Assembly: GCA_963678275.1 (NCBI GenBank)
Contig: OY782765.1
Location: 1,550,001-1,614,000 of the forward strand
Source: G963677445 sp963678275
GTDB lineage: Bacteria; Bacteroidota; Ignavibacteria; Ignavibacteriales; Melioribacteraceae
Length of the DNA: 64,000 bases
Direction of reading: 5' to 3'
Below are positions 53,301 through 62,609 of the stretch, piece by piece. Position 1 is the first letter of the stretch, and each line of letters begins with the position of its first letter. Under the pieces are notes generated by a model, which made no database searches, had not been told where the DNA came from, and worked only from the letters and a program-made list of their open reading frames with translations. The position numbers and the translations under genes were made by a program.

Positions 53301-56060
53301 ATAATTTTCATCAAGAAAAAGAGCTCTGAACAGATTTTCATTTAAAACAAGACCATAACTCCAGAAAGTTAATCCGGTGTTACCCCAAAACCCTATACAG
53401 CCTCTGTTGGCGACTCTGTTAAATATTTCGCCAAATGCCTCCTGATTATCATAATGTGCCGTATAACAGGTTACGCTTGATACTATTGGTAGTCTGTCTT
53501 CATTTTCGAGAACAAAAATATCATCATCATTAAAAACAAGGTCCCATTGATATCCACCGCCATGCCCGTAAAAATTGACTAATGAAACCCCCTCATTAAT
53601 TTCACTTCTTATACGGGGTCCGTCACCCTGAAATGGCACATACGCAGGTTTATTGGGATAACGAAAAACTTTTGAAGTAGAATATCCTGCCGGGAGAACA
53701 TATTCTGTTTCGAGCAGAACGCTCTTATCATTAAATTTATAACTCTGTTCATCAGCTTCATTCTGACCAGCTCCAATCAAAAGGATATCCTGTTTCCACA
53801 TCTTATCATAATCAACCGGATAATTAATTATCTTATTAACTAATATCTCGGCCTGACTAATAGTTTCGCATGATATCCTTCCAATCGCGATATCAGGAAT
53901 AATGTCATCTCCTGATACAGCCACAAAATTATTATCGCTGAATGCAAGTCCATATTGCCTGGAATGATATGGCAGCGAGGGAATAAAGTTAGGAAGGCTC
54001 GTGGTCAGGTTCTTTTTATAGTCCCAGCTCATATCACCCAGGAGAGCAATATACGAAGGAGCCGGAGCCTGCCAGTTTTCAAACGCGTATCGACAAAATT
54101 CGTTTATAGCATCCGGATCAACCAATCCACCTGAAAACTCATCATAAATATCATCCACTTCAATGACCATCGCCCTGGGATTATCGAAACCGTGTAGATT
54201 TTCGTTTCTGTATTGAGCCAGTTCATTTGCCTGATCTATAAATTTCGGATGTGTAATAACAATATAATCAGCGCCATTATCTGTATTTTTTAGATTCTCA
54301 TGCTGGAACCGGGCCACCGAATCGGGCCAGAAATAATAATCAGGAGCCGCCAGAAAATATTCAGTTCTTTCATCCACCGTATCCGAAAGGAAGATAGTTC
54401 CCCATTGATTGCCGGTAATCTGGATACTATCGAGCACGACGTTCTTTTGAGGAATATATACTATTGCGCTATCCTGCCAATATTGCCAGCACTCGTATTT
54501 CAGAATTCCTGTTTCGCCCGGCGGACTTTTATAGAAATAATGATTTGTGCCTATTCGGTTGTCCCTCCAGTAATCAAACTCAAACCAGTTTACCCTGATC
54601 TCATCATTTGAATAGTGTCCTTCACAAACGTAACCATCAAGTTCAACCTCAAAATAGTTCCCATCACTCCAAATGTGAATGCTGTCACCCGAAACATAAA
54701 AAGTTTTTTCATAAACTGTTTCAGTCTGCGCGTCCCACTCGGCAGTGCCGATATATTGACCGGTTAAAAGCACTTGCGCTTTGTGATCAGGTGAACACTC
54801 CAATCTTGTCATACCATGAAACTTGGCTCTTAAAGTAACATTATGTTCATCGTCATTTTTATTTTCAAAAGCTTCAAATCGGGTTCGGAATTTTTGAGTT
54901 TTGCTGCCAAGGGCTCCTTTGGCTTTTCCCCAAAACCAATAATCCCTGTTGCCATCCGGAGCCAGCCCAAGCCTTTCGAATAGTGAATCAACTTCATAAT
55001 GATCAGTTTTTATGACCTGCTTAAACTTTTTGGTATAGGCCCCGGGATATCCCGTTTCTCTTTTATATCTCAATCCCGATTCTCCCTGAAGTGTCAGCCA
55101 GTAGACATTTCCAATATTATAAAGATTTGCAGTTGTATTATTTGAAGCCGGTGGCGGGAAACCGACAAACTGTAAAAAATCTTCTCCTTCAAATAATCCG
55201 TCTCCACCATCATTTATATCAACGGGCACTTCACCATTATTGTCAAATATCTGAATTTTGTCACTTGGAATTGCAGTCCCGTCCAAAAATCCTAATGCCT
55301 CAAGATAGGGATACGATATTCTGTAAATATTTTTTTCAGTAACAAATATTTTAAACCATTCTTTCTCGGGGTCCAGCCAGTTTTGATTATCAGACGGTTT
55401 TTCGGAGCGTTGTAATCTCTTTCCTGCCCACTTTAATCCCTGTTCCCAATTTATAACATGCTTAGTAATAAATCTATCAGTCATAACATCTGTGACAGGA
55501 GCTACATTCTCATAACTTGAATTATTATAATCTATTCTGACAATAATCTTTTTTAATATGTCAACTTCCCTTTTTACAGGATTAAACCTGACAGGGTAAA
55601 TATCCAGGTTCGTTAACCGGATATATCTGTAAGTGAAAGCCTTTGATAGTTCTACAGTACTTTTTGGGAAAAGAGCATTTTTTGCATAAATGTCCTGATC
55701 AAAATTAAACTCTTCAAATTCATCCTCATCGTCCGTAACAGGAATAACCATTTTGTTTCTTTTAGTATCATATTCCTCCTCAACTACTGATAATTTTGGG
55801 CGCGAGTTGTAACTCACAGCTATCGGAATTCTATGATATGGAAGTTCAGGCTCTCCCGGCAGAAAGAGCGATTGGCCTTTAAATCTTACTTTTGTGTAAG
55901 TTCCGCCATCTATTACTGTATCGATCAACGTAACGGAATCATCAAATTTAATCTCCATTACAAACGCATTATCATCAGACTGAATGATTTTTTGAGTTTG
56001 GCCCGAGATCAGATTATTTATTATAAAAAAAAACGTGACTAAGAGAATTCTGGTTGTCAT
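50370..56060 (-). CDS. Giant secreted C25 (gingipain-type) cysteine peptidase with FlgD-like C-terminus
   Basis: An 1896-residue secreted protein with a signal peptide (MTTRILLVTFFFIINNLISG). Residues ~30-600 are a gingipain-like prodomain and beta region. The C25 domain (~600-960) includes ADYIVITHPKFIDQANELAQYRN, YIALLGDMSWDY and the catalytic pair His833 (NFYGHGGGYQW) and Cys865 (SVTCYTAHYD). Ig/CARDB-like modules follow (~985-1110 and ~1570-1690), and a propeller-like stretch (~1250-1500). The C-terminus is FlgD-like (NYPNPFADDTWFTF, WDGKDQDGDDIANGVYLCKV). It could be the T9SS sortase PorU or an independent peptidase; PorU homologues in this group have a similar domain order, but the extra modules make the choice uncertain. 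An AAAGGG ribosome-binding site precedes the ATG. Confidence 0.88.
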   Translation of the reverse strand: MTTRILLVTFFFIINNLISGQTQKIIQSDDNAFVMEIKFDDSVTLIDTVIDGGTYTKVRFKGQSLFLPGEPELPYHRIPIAVSYNSRPKLSVVEEEYDTKRNKMVIPVTDDEDEFEEFNFDQDIYAKNALFPKSTVELSKAFTYRYIRLTNLDIYPVRFNPVKREVDILKKIIVRIDYNNSSYENVAPVTDVMTDRFITKHVINWEQGLKWAGKRLQRSEKPSDNQNWLDPEKEWFKIFVTEKNIYRISYPYLEALGFLDGTAIPSDKIQIFDNNGEVPVDINDGGDGLFEGEDFLQFVGFPPPASNNTTANLYNIGNVYWLTLQGESGLRYKRETGYPGAYTKKFKQVIKTDHYEVDSLFERLGLAPDGNRDYWFWGKAKGALGSKTQKFRTRFEAFENKNDDEHNVTLRAKFHGMTRLECSPDHKAQVLLTGQYIGTAEWDAQTETVYEKTFYVSGDSIHIWSDGNYFEVELDGYVCEGHYSNDEIRVNWFEFDYWRDNRIGTNHYFYKSPPGETGILKYECWQYWQDSAIVYIPQKNVVLDSIQITGNQWGTIFLSDTVDERTEYFLAAPDYYFWPDSVARFQHENLKNTDNGADYIVITHPKFIDQANELAQYRNENLHGFDNPRAMVIEVDDIYDEFSGGLVDPDAINEFCRYAFENWQAPAPSYIALLGDMSWDYKKNLTTSLPNFIPSLPYHSRQYGLAFSDNNFVAVSGDDIIPDIAIGRISCETISQAEILVNKIINYPVDYDKMWKQDILLIGAGQNEADEQSYKFNDKSVLLETEYVLPAGYSTSKVFRYPNKPAYVPFQGDGPRIRSEINEGVSLVNFYGHGGGYQWDLVFNDDDIFVLENEDRLPIVSSVTCYTAHYDNQEAFGEIFNRVANRGCIGFWGNTGLTFWSYGLVLNENLFRALFLDENYVIGDAINYSKITMAGNNPNVYVNDHIALFTYLGDPAIKLAIPEKPDFRIKSAYIDLSPERPLITDSMFIKIKFDNIGRAFPDDTVSLSYSIVMEDTTYQFPEKRFTSFNHVDSLLYIWHPDKAGLATLKVAINQDGKLEEMDLSDNSAEVSFTIFDLSKPNIIKPYDGITTSDYSLDFLLTDIGYYIGKDLKYYFEINNQNNFDNPIIKSQAISPSDGLLEWSMPALNEGVYYWRCRLHDGEKFSDWSDIRTITLTPNPESGYYLGGKQLELLTTDNFSYQDSSHSLVMNTDLLPPRPGEERFIDSIEISYSYDYFKPTSITTDGQYIYYANKAYFNNFEPSPIYKVGTGINSEKGVFYDSIPDFTATVWNSIFHHNGYIYVTTGDAYNLLKVNPETGESSTVYIEEGMLDNSSGKVKNGSHYMTSDGEYVYNLAFVDSLGNDYFTVRFFDPENFWSRPRQDLLTGSSTWGAIFSGYFVASGYIYLYEKDFNGAMRRVRLSDGVFEEEWFVWIPLPGFHGWCYDPVNDLVYSSIATPGNEPEIYQFIGQYKEESGSILSPKIGPAISWNYVQYNLDLTGYNGEDERFLLGLNSKTNEWDTLKNPLTPLHSIQNVDAEEYPYIRAQFNFIDSSSGVTRPPSFSNLKVAYNSLPEVVLRDNQFIFAPDSILRGFPMTMSYTLENVGYSKADSLKVDFFFNSSDSIAFSDVISIDKDSSVTLSYEYDTTPYIFENTVKSVAILPGKEFYTFNNIAQNSFFVARDSIKPQFNVTFDGVEILNGDLVSANPEIVMTLTDNGPLPLDTANFNITHGIRLLSFTRDSLDYTYTPYPNSTAMVTWRPKLFDGTHNLDIYTTDASGNPSDTVAYRVNFMVDNENTFRDFYNYPNPFADDTWFTFTLTGSELPEEMNIRIYTVAGRLIKEIEVPVSDLKIQLLNKIYWDGKDQDGDDIANGVYLCKVRTKYNGQYKTEIKKIARVL

Positions 56061-56255
56061 TTTACCCTTTGAAATTGTTCTTAAGATAAATGAAATGCAA
56101 ATTTAATGAAATAATTCTTTCTAAATCAATTCATAAGAAAGCAATTGAACAAAACAATCAATAATTGTCAGAACAAGTTAAATATCCGACATCTTTTTGA
56201 AAATGAAATAATTTTTACCCTTTTGCCAGGGCAAGGCCATTTAAATGAATCTCAA

Positions 56256-57671
56256 CTAAAGCATCTCCTGTTTTTGGGTTTTATTATTCGAATAAAACAG
56301 CAGAATTAACAGACACACCCATAAGATGAGGTCTCTTGTAATCCAGCCATAGGTGAGGATTCCGGTTGATTCAAATAAGGAACGGGAAAAAAAGCCCATT
56401 CCCACAGCAATTGTGGCTATTACGAATATTTTTTCGGATGTTTCCGACCAATTGGTTAAAGCTTTGCGAGCAGTATTATAATAGAATAATCCGATATAAA
56501 AAATGCTGATCGCTCCCAGGATGCCCATTTCAGCCAGCCGGAATAAAACAAAATTATGTGGATGACCGATCTTAACTGCATTGTGTATATAATAGAACTC
56601 TGCTTCCTGCCAGGAACCAAGCATATATGGTAAGTAATCATACATCAGATTCCTGACATTTCCTGGTCCTGCTCCAAATAACCAGTTATCATGGAAAATA
56701 TTTATCGCAACCGACCAATGCCCATACCGGGGATTTTCCACTACTCTGTTCAATCGGAAGAATATCTCAATAAGTTTATAAATTTCTTCATTGAGAAATA
56801 TGATGATCGGAGTAACAATTAATGTGATAATTAGTCCCGCAATAAAATATTTTCTTCTTAGCTTATAAAAGAGGAAACCAATACTAATAATACTGCCAAA
56901 AATCGCAGCCCTTGAATTCGTCAGAAGAAAAGCCACAAACTGTAAAATAACTGCAAATATAAGAAACCAGTTCTGGGAAGCAGATTTTTTACTGCTTAAC
57001 AATAACGCAATACTGAACGTCAGGGAAGCGAGTAAAATGCCACCGACAGCCGCGACATTATTCATATAGCCGCCATATTTAATCATTCCCTGGATCAATA
57101 AGGTAGTAATTTTTTCTGGTGAACCAAGAAATGTAGAAACTAATATCAAACTTATTATACAACCCACAAAAATTATTGCCCAAAACAAGTTTCTGATTTG
57201 AGAAGAATCTCTCAACGAAACAAAAATTAAATAGATAATCAGCAGAAATACACCCTGTTTTATGTTGAATACCAGGGAGGTTGAAAAATCGGTCCCAAAA
57301 ACCGATGATAAAAAAGTTGACACTACAAGAAATAATATAAAGTAACCAAAATGATTTGGCAATTGAGGATATTTCCTGAAATTAGCTCCATAGCTGTTAA
57401 TAAAATTAATAATTAGTGTCATGATAAGCACTATATTTACAACTACTCTAAGCTGTTCTCCCAAATCACTTGTTAATAAGAAAAACAAAGATATCACCAT
57501 CGGCACCAGATACTCTTTTTTCCAGTGAAAACAGAGTAAAATACCGGAGAAGAGAATAATTGGGATATATATTGAAAAGGGAGTCAGAATTAAAATAATT
57601 ATTGCTGTAATAAAAGCATACAAAATATAGTCTCTTGTGCGAAATATTTCCCTGGCAAAACTTTTAATCAT
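56256..57671 (-). CDS. O-antigen ligase/polymerase family membrane protein
   Basis: A 471-residue protein with about 11-12 membrane helices and the Wzy/WaaL-type large periplasmic loop near 320-375 (FGAGPGNVRNLMYDYLPYML...YYIHNAVKIGHPHNFVLFRLAEMG). HPHN-type motifs in this loop are common in O-antigen ligases and polymerases. It should join or polymerise lipid-linked glycans at the outer face of the inner membrane. It is the last gene of the five-gene polysaccharide operon and overlaps the flippase gene by 8 nt. Ligase versus polymerase cannot be told from sequence alone. Confidence 0.85.
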   Translation of the reverse strand: MIKSFAREIFRTRDYILYAFITAIIILILTPFSIYIPIILFSGILLCFHWKKEYLVPMVISLFFLLTSDLGEQLRVVVNIVLIMTLIINFINSYGANFRKYPQLPNHFGYFILFLVVSTFLSSVFGTDFSTSLVFNIKQGVFLLIIYLIFVSLRDSSQIRNLFWAIIFVGCIISLILVSTFLGSPEKITTLLIQGMIKYGGYMNNVAAVGGILLASLTFSIALLLSSKKSASQNWFLIFAVILQFVAFLLTNSRAAIFGSIISIGFLFYKLRRKYFIAGLIITLIVTPIIIFLNEEIYKLIEIFFRLNRVVENPRYGHWSVAINIFHDNWLFGAGPGNVRNLMYDYLPYMLGSWQEAEFYYIHNAVKIGHPHNFVLFRLAEMGILGAISIFYIGLFYYNTARKALTNWSETSEKIFVIATIAVGMGFFSRSLFESTGILTYGWITRDLILWVCLLILLFYSNNKTQKQEML

Positions 57672-59202
57672 GGAGGTCTCTCCTTCTTACAAGAGAAGTA
57701 AAAAGCTTACTGATACTAAATATCTCATTTTTATTGGATATATACAGAAAATTTACAAAAAACGCTAAAAATGTAAATATTTTAAAAACCTCCGATAAGC
57801 TACCTTTAAACCCGGTATAATCTGCGGAGATGTCCACTAAAATTTTCGAAGAAAAACCCGCAACCAATACCAGAAACATATTCTTGACAATTTTCAATAC
57901 TGAAATTTGTCTGACTTTTCGAGTTATAACAAATAGCGAAACAAAAACCAAAGAAACGACAGCGATCGATGTTGACGCTGCAAGTCCGTTCTGCTGAAAG
58001 AGCCCGACAAGATAAATACTACCGGCCAATTTCAACAAAACTGCAACCAAAAGGATTACAACGTAACTACCGACTGCCCCGATACTGTAAAGAAATTTAT
58101 TATTTATCCCCATAAGACCTAATGCGATCAGCGCCGGAGCGTAAAATTTCAGTACTTCTGAGGTCAATTTAGTCCCCTGCATCGTAAAAGCGCCCCTCTC
58201 AAGAACCAAATTAACAATAAAATATCCATGGTCATAAACAATAAATGAAAAGGGGACAAAAATAATAAGGCTCATTTTAAGAGCGTTCATATATCTGTCC
58301 GACAATTCTTTTATTCTCCGGTTATAGAAATCAGCCGAAAAATTCGGAAAAATGGCAGAGGCAAGCGCAAAAGAAAAAATAGCGATAGGAAGATTATATA
58401 AAGTAGTAGCATAATTTAAAGCTGATATTCCCCCCGGTTCAACTTCCGTAAAAAATAATCGGTCGATAATCACATACGAGAATGATAAAAGCTCAGCAAT
58501 AACAGTATAAACCAATGCTTTATTAATCAGTTTCTCACCACTTCTGAAAATGTTAAGAATATACCTGGTTTTTAATATTTTTTTTGAATAAAATAAAAAA
58601 TAGCCCAATTGAATTATCATTGCAGCGACAGCCGCGACGGGGATTGCGTATATACCGATAACCTGGGCAAAAATAAAAATGATTGCCACAAGAAACAGAT
58701 TCATTAATAATTGGGAAATTGCAGGAATCAGAAAATTTCTCCGGCAATGATAATAAGCAGTTAAAATTGAGATAGTCGCAAATAAAGGGATCGTTAGGGA
58801 ATATATTCTGAATAGCCGCATCGCAAGTTCAAGATCTCCGGGATTCGAGTCGGAAAGAAACAGACCAAGGATGGGACTCGCAAAAACAAACATGATAAGA
58901 TAAAGTAACCACCCCAGTACGTTAAATTGCCAAAAGGTTTGATTAAATATCACATCCGAATCTTTTCCTTCAGCAATCTTTTTATTAAAAAGAGGAACAA
59001 AGTAATTTTGTCCAAAATAAAAAATTGTGGTACTCAAAACGGTTGCAAAAGAAATACTTACCAGATAAAGATCAAATTCTTTTCCGATACCAAAATAATT
59101 GGCGATTACAATTTCACGTAAGAAACCAATTCCTTTACTTAAAATGCCAGCAAGGACCAAAAGAAATGAAGCTCCGGCAACAGTTGTTAATATTTTACGC
59201 AT
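57664..59202 (-). CDS. MurJ/MviN-type lipid-linked oligosaccharide flippase
   Basis: A 512-residue MOP-superfamily transporter with about 13-14 hydrophobic helices. The start AGASFLLVLAGILSKGIGFLREIVIANYFGIGKEFDLYLV is typical of MurJ/MviN, as are YYHCRRNFLIPAISQLLMN and GVGAVGSY-type later helices. Embedded in a glycosyltransferase operon, it is more likely a surface-glycan flippase of the MurJ-like class than the essential lipid II flippase, though the latter is not excluded. Its ATG overlaps the previous stop in a TAATG. Confidence 0.87.
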   Translation of the reverse strand: MRKILTTVAGASFLLVLAGILSKGIGFLREIVIANYFGIGKEFDLYLVSISFATVLSTTIFYFGQNYFVPLFNKKIAEGKDSDVIFNQTFWQFNVLGWLLYLIMFVFASPILGLFLSDSNPGDLELAMRLFRIYSLTIPLFATISILTAYYHCRRNFLIPAISQLLMNLFLVAIIFIFAQVIGIYAIPVAAVAAMIIQLGYFLFYSKKILKTRYILNIFRSGEKLINKALVYTVIAELLSFSYVIIDRLFFTEVEPGGISALNYATTLYNLPIAIFSFALASAIFPNFSADFYNRRIKELSDRYMNALKMSLIIFVPFSFIVYDHGYFIVNLVLERGAFTMQGTKLTSEVLKFYAPALIALGLMGINNKFLYSIGAVGSYVVILLVAVLLKLAGSIYLVGLFQQNGLAASTSIAVVSLVFVSLFVITRKVRQISVLKIVKNMFLVLVAGFSSKILVDISADYTGFKGSLSEVFKIFTFLAFFVNFLYISNKNEIFSISKLFTSLVRRRDLHD

Positions 59203-60305
59203 TAGATTACATCCGAATAAATATTAACAAAATCCCTGATTTGATTTTTCAAGTCATAATTGGCCATAACCATTTTTCGGCCAATATTCGAGAGAAGTTG
59301 GTATTTCTTCTTGTCCCTGAAAAGAGCAATAATTTTTTCAGCAATGGCTTCTGAATCCCCATGCGGTACAATATTTTCAGAATTTTCTGCCGGGGTAATC
59401 TCCCTGAAACCACCTGCGTCTGATAAAATTACCGGTTTTCCACATGCCATAGCTTCCAGGGCCGATACTCCAAAACTCTCTCTGACTGAATTAAAAACCT
59501 CTATATCCATCTCCTGATGATATTTTTCTATTTCATCAAATTTAACTCTTCCTGTAAAAACGATATCATCGGACAGACTGAGTTCGGCTGCTAATTTTTT
59601 AAGTGAATATTCTTCCTGCCCGGCACCAACTAATAATAACCTGCATTCAGGCAATTCTTTTTTTACGATTGCAAAAGCTTTAATCAATCCATCTATACCA
59701 TATATCTTTTCAAGATGTTTGACAGTGCCTATTACAAAACAATCTTTGGGGAATATTCTGTTCAGTTTCCCTGGAGAGAATCGTTCAGTATCTACACCAA
59801 AAGGGGTAACAATAATTTCCCGCCGGAAATACTTTTCGGTTTCCTTTTTCATAAAATTGCTCGTTGATAACACTTTATCAGCTCTATTGAGGATAAAGGA
59901 GAGCAATTTTTTTTTTAAAATTGATTTTTTTGGAAAAGAGAAGATATCTTCACCCCAGACAGAAATAATAAATGGTTTGAATCCAGTCAAACTGCCAAGT
60001 AATCCATTGCTTGACGCAAAGTGAGCATGCAAAACATCTGGCTGAAACTCCCTGATTTTGCTCATTAGCTTACGAAAATATCTCAAATAAAATAGTTTTC
60101 TAAAACTTCCCGATTTTTTAGCATAAAGTGATTTATTAATATTTGCCGAATATGTTTGAATATTTTCTGAGTTGAAAATTAAGTCAGGTTGAAACTCTGT
60201 CAGAGAGAAAATAAACAATTTTATACCGCAATCAGCCAGTCTTTCAGAGAGCTTTATTATATGAGCATTACCCGCATTTGCAATAAAAAAAATCTTCAGA
60301 CCCAT
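59202..60305 (-). CDS. Glycosyltransferase, GT4-type
   Basis: A 367-residue GT-B enzyme. The N-terminal half has FFIANAGNAHIIKLSERLADCGIKLFIF and DVLHAHFASSNGLLGSLTGFKPFIISVWGEDIFSFP. The C-terminal half holds the nucleotide-sugar motifs VIGTVKHLEKIYGIDGLIKAF and the E(x7)E signature ESFGVSALEAMACGKPVILSDAGGFREI. It should act at the cytoplasmic face on a lipid carrier in surface polysaccharide synthesis. The donor sugar is unknown. It lies 6 bases after the GT9 gene. Confidence 0.9.
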   Translation of the reverse strand: MGLKIFFIANAGNAHIIKLSERLADCGIKLFIFSLTEFQPDLIFNSENIQTYSANINKSLYAKKSGSFRKLFYLRYFRKLMSKIREFQPDVLHAHFASSNGLLGSLTGFKPFIISVWGEDIFSFPKKSILKKKLLSFILNRADKVLSTSNFMKKETEKYFRREIIVTPFGVDTERFSPGKLNRIFPKDCFVIGTVKHLEKIYGIDGLIKAFAIVKKELPECRLLLVGAGQEEYSLKKLAAELSLSDDIVFTGRVKFDEIEKYHQEMDIEVFNSVRESFGVSALEAMACGKPVILSDAGGFREITPAENSENIVPHGDSEAIAEKIIALFRDKKKYQLLSNIGRKMVMANYDLKNQIRDFVNIYSDVI

Positions 60306-60311
60306 ATAATT

Positions 60312-61388
60312 TTATTCTCCTCTGAATTTCTCTAAAAATGAAATAAATTTGTTGTAAACATTTTCAACACCCAATAAATTCATACATTCAAAAGATGGGC
60401 AGCCTTCTCTTCCGGCAAATGTAATGCAATATTGTTCCTGTGAAGGTGGTGAACACTTCAGCGAAAGGTTGATGAAATCATGATGACTGCCTTCAGGCAA
60501 TGAGTAGAAAGGATTAGTTGGCCCGTATATAGTGAATGTAGGTATTCCAAACATCGCCGCGAAATAGAGGGGCCCGGAATCGCACCCGATAAAATAATCA
60601 GCTCCATTTACCACTTCGAGCAATTGTCCGACCGAATCAGTTTCAACAAATTCTAAATTGTTTTGGATAAGATATTCCTTTATATCGGGTTCAATTTGTC
60701 CGGCAGGGAAAATGAGCTCAACTTCATAGTCCGAACTGAGTTTTTCTGCCAGGGATATAAAACGGTATAATCCCCATTCCTTCGCTTTCCACCCCGCAAA
60801 TGGATGAATCAAAATCTTATTATTCACCGGAGCGCGAAATTCAATAAATTTATAATTTTCAATTTCTTTCCTCGTAAGTTTTGGCTCCGCGGCATATAAA
60901 TACATTTCTGATAAGTGACAATCGATTCTCTTTTCAGAAGGATAATCATATATACCGCTCAATTTATTGTGTTCCAGTCCTCTGATCTCGGCATTATTTC
61001 CCAGGATAAGGGAAAAACTTCGCAACTCTCCTGTAATATCAATAATAATTGCGGGTTTTATCGAGAATAATTTTGAACGTATTGAGGGGGCGGCGATTTT
61101 TCCATTGAAGAAAAAGGAGTTTGTTGATAATTCCAATAAATTCAGGTTAAATTTTTTTCTGTAAATAGATGCCGATTCAGGATAACAAACAATTATGAGA
61201 TTATCGCCATAAATGCTGCTAAGATAACTAACTGCCGGAAATGAGAAAACGGTATCGCCCAGTTTATGCAGGGAAACCAAAACGACACTATTACTCCCGC
61301 CCGGGTAAAAGACCCTGAGAAAATGATGAAGTAATAATAAAAATCTTCTGCTTAAAGCAGATAAAAACTTTATAAACAAGTTGAACAC
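60312..61388 (-). CDS. Glycosyltransferase family 9 (heptosyltransferase-like)
   Basis: A 358-residue GT9 protein: SNSVVLVSLHKLGDTVFSFPAVSYLSSIYGDNLIIV at the N-terminus, KILIHPFAGWKAKEWGLYRFISLAEKL at the start of the second domain, and ADYFIGCDSGPLYFAAMFGIPTFTIYGPTNP, the typical heptosyltransferase signature. A Cys-rich segment near the end (KCSPPSQEQYC...REGCPSFECM) is also common in GT9 proteins. It probably adds heptose or a related sugar to an LPS core or similar glycan. Confidence 0.9.
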   Translation of the reverse strand: MFNLFIKFLSALSRRFLLLLHHFLRVFYPGGSNSVVLVSLHKLGDTVFSFPAVSYLSSIYGDNLIIVCYPESASIYRKKFNLNLLELSTNSFFFNGKIAAPSIRSKLFSIKPAIIIDITGELRSFSLILGNNAEIRGLEHNKLSGIYDYPSEKRIDCHLSEMYLYAAEPKLTRKEIENYKFIEFRAPVNNKILIHPFAGWKAKEWGLYRFISLAEKLSSDYEVELIFPAGQIEPDIKEYLIQNNLEFVETDSVGQLLEVVNGADYFIGCDSGPLYFAAMFGIPTFTIYGPTNPFYSLPEGSHHDFINLSLKCSPPSQEQYCITFAGREGCPSFECMNLLGVENVYNKFISFLEKFRGE

Positions 61389-61418
61389 AAATTGTTTAGG
61401 AAAGTCGAAAACAATAGA

Positions 61419-62609
61419 TTATCCCTTGCTGAAGTCAGTTAAATATTCATGTAGTTTGTCGATCTGCAATTCCCGGTCGAACATCTCTTTTGCAGCCTTT
61501 CGACCGTTTCGGCCAAACTCTTCAGATTTTTCCGGTTCAAAGGAAAATTGACTCAGATTCTCCCGGAAAGAGTCATAATCACCAGGTTTTGATACCCAGC
61601 CAACTTTAAGTTTTGAAATAATAGAAGCCCCTTCGCCGTTGCCTGAAAATAAAATGGGTATTCCCGCTGCCATCGATTCATAAATTTTTGAAGGCACCGC
61701 GCCATAAATATTTTTTACAAGAGGAATAACCGCTCCATCGTAGTTGGAAAGAAGTTCGGGAATCATATCCCTTTCTACCGGTTCGTGGATAAAAATATTT
61801 TTGTCGGGATTACTGCTGAGATAAGCCTGTAATTCTTTTCTTTCTGCTCCCTCTCCGAATATATGCAGCTCAATTCCAAGTTTGGAAAGGTCAATATTCC
61901 TGCATAATGATAACAAACCCTGGGCCACCCCAACAAGGCCGGCATAGATTAATTTAGAATTTTTACGGGGATTATGGTTATTAAACTGCTCAAATCTTGA
62001 GAATACCACTCCGTTTCTGAACAAATGTGAATTTCTGGCTCCATTTAATTTCAGGTGCCGGGTAATTTCCTCCGACTGACCAAGGCAGATATCAGATTTT
62101 TTGTAAATATATTTTTCTAATTGAACTATTTTCCGATATAAAAAACCATCCGAAATCGCATTAAGCTCTAAAGCTGAAAGGGGCCAGATATCCGCGACAT
62201 TCAATATCATTTTAGCGCCGGAGAAACGGGAGAGAAATAATCCGGTCAGGCCCAGAACGAGAGGAGGACTTTCAACGAGTATAAAATCAGGCTTTTCCTT
62301 TCGTATATAAAAAAGAGAAAAGAGTGAGGAAAAAGCAAACGAAAGCATATTAATTATTCTTGGAAAAACCCTTGAGGAATTAGAGGCAAATATCCAGAAA
62401 CGCTGAATGTCAATTCCAAAGATATTCTCTTTCACACGCCATTTTTTTCTATACTTGGGGAAAATTTTTCCGGTTGGATAATTTGGCATAGCTGATAATA
62501 CTTTGATATCCCACCCCCTGTGTTGCAATCCCCTCGAAAGTTCAAGCAACCTTGAGGCAGCAGCGCCCATTTCTGGATAAAAATATTGGGTCAAGATTAG
62601 TAGTTTCAT
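61419..62609 (-). CDS. Glycosyltransferase, WbuB-like GT4
   Basis: A 396-residue GT-B enzyme and first gene of the polysaccharide operon. It begins KLLILTQYFYPEMGAAASRLLELSRGLQHRGWDIKVL with SAMPNYPTGKIFPKYR, a WbuB-type start (WbuB transfers N-acetyl-L-fucosamine). NVADIWPLSALELNAISDGFLYRKIVQLEKYIYKKSD matches the family's middle region. The second domain has KLIYAGLVGVAQGLLSLC and the signature VPSKIYESMAAGIPILFSGNGEGASII. The exact donor sugar is not known. Confidence 0.9.
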   Translation of the reverse strand: MKLLILTQYFYPEMGAAASRLLELSRGLQHRGWDIKVLSAMPNYPTGKIFPKYRKKWRVKENIFGIDIQRFWIFASNSSRVFPRIINMLSFAFSSLFSLFYIRKEKPDFILVESPPLVLGLTGLFLSRFSGAKMILNVADIWPLSALELNAISDGFLYRKIVQLEKYIYKKSDICLGQSEEITRHLKLNGARNSHLFRNGVVFSRFEQFNNHNPRKNSKLIYAGLVGVAQGLLSLCRNIDLSKLGIELHIFGEGAERKELQAYLSSNPDKNIFIHEPVERDMIPELLSNYDGAVIPLVKNIYGAVPSKIYESMAAGIPILFSGNGEGASIISKLKVGWVSKPGDYDSFRENLSQFSFEPEKSEEFGRNGRKAAKEMFDRELQIDKLHEYLTDFSKG

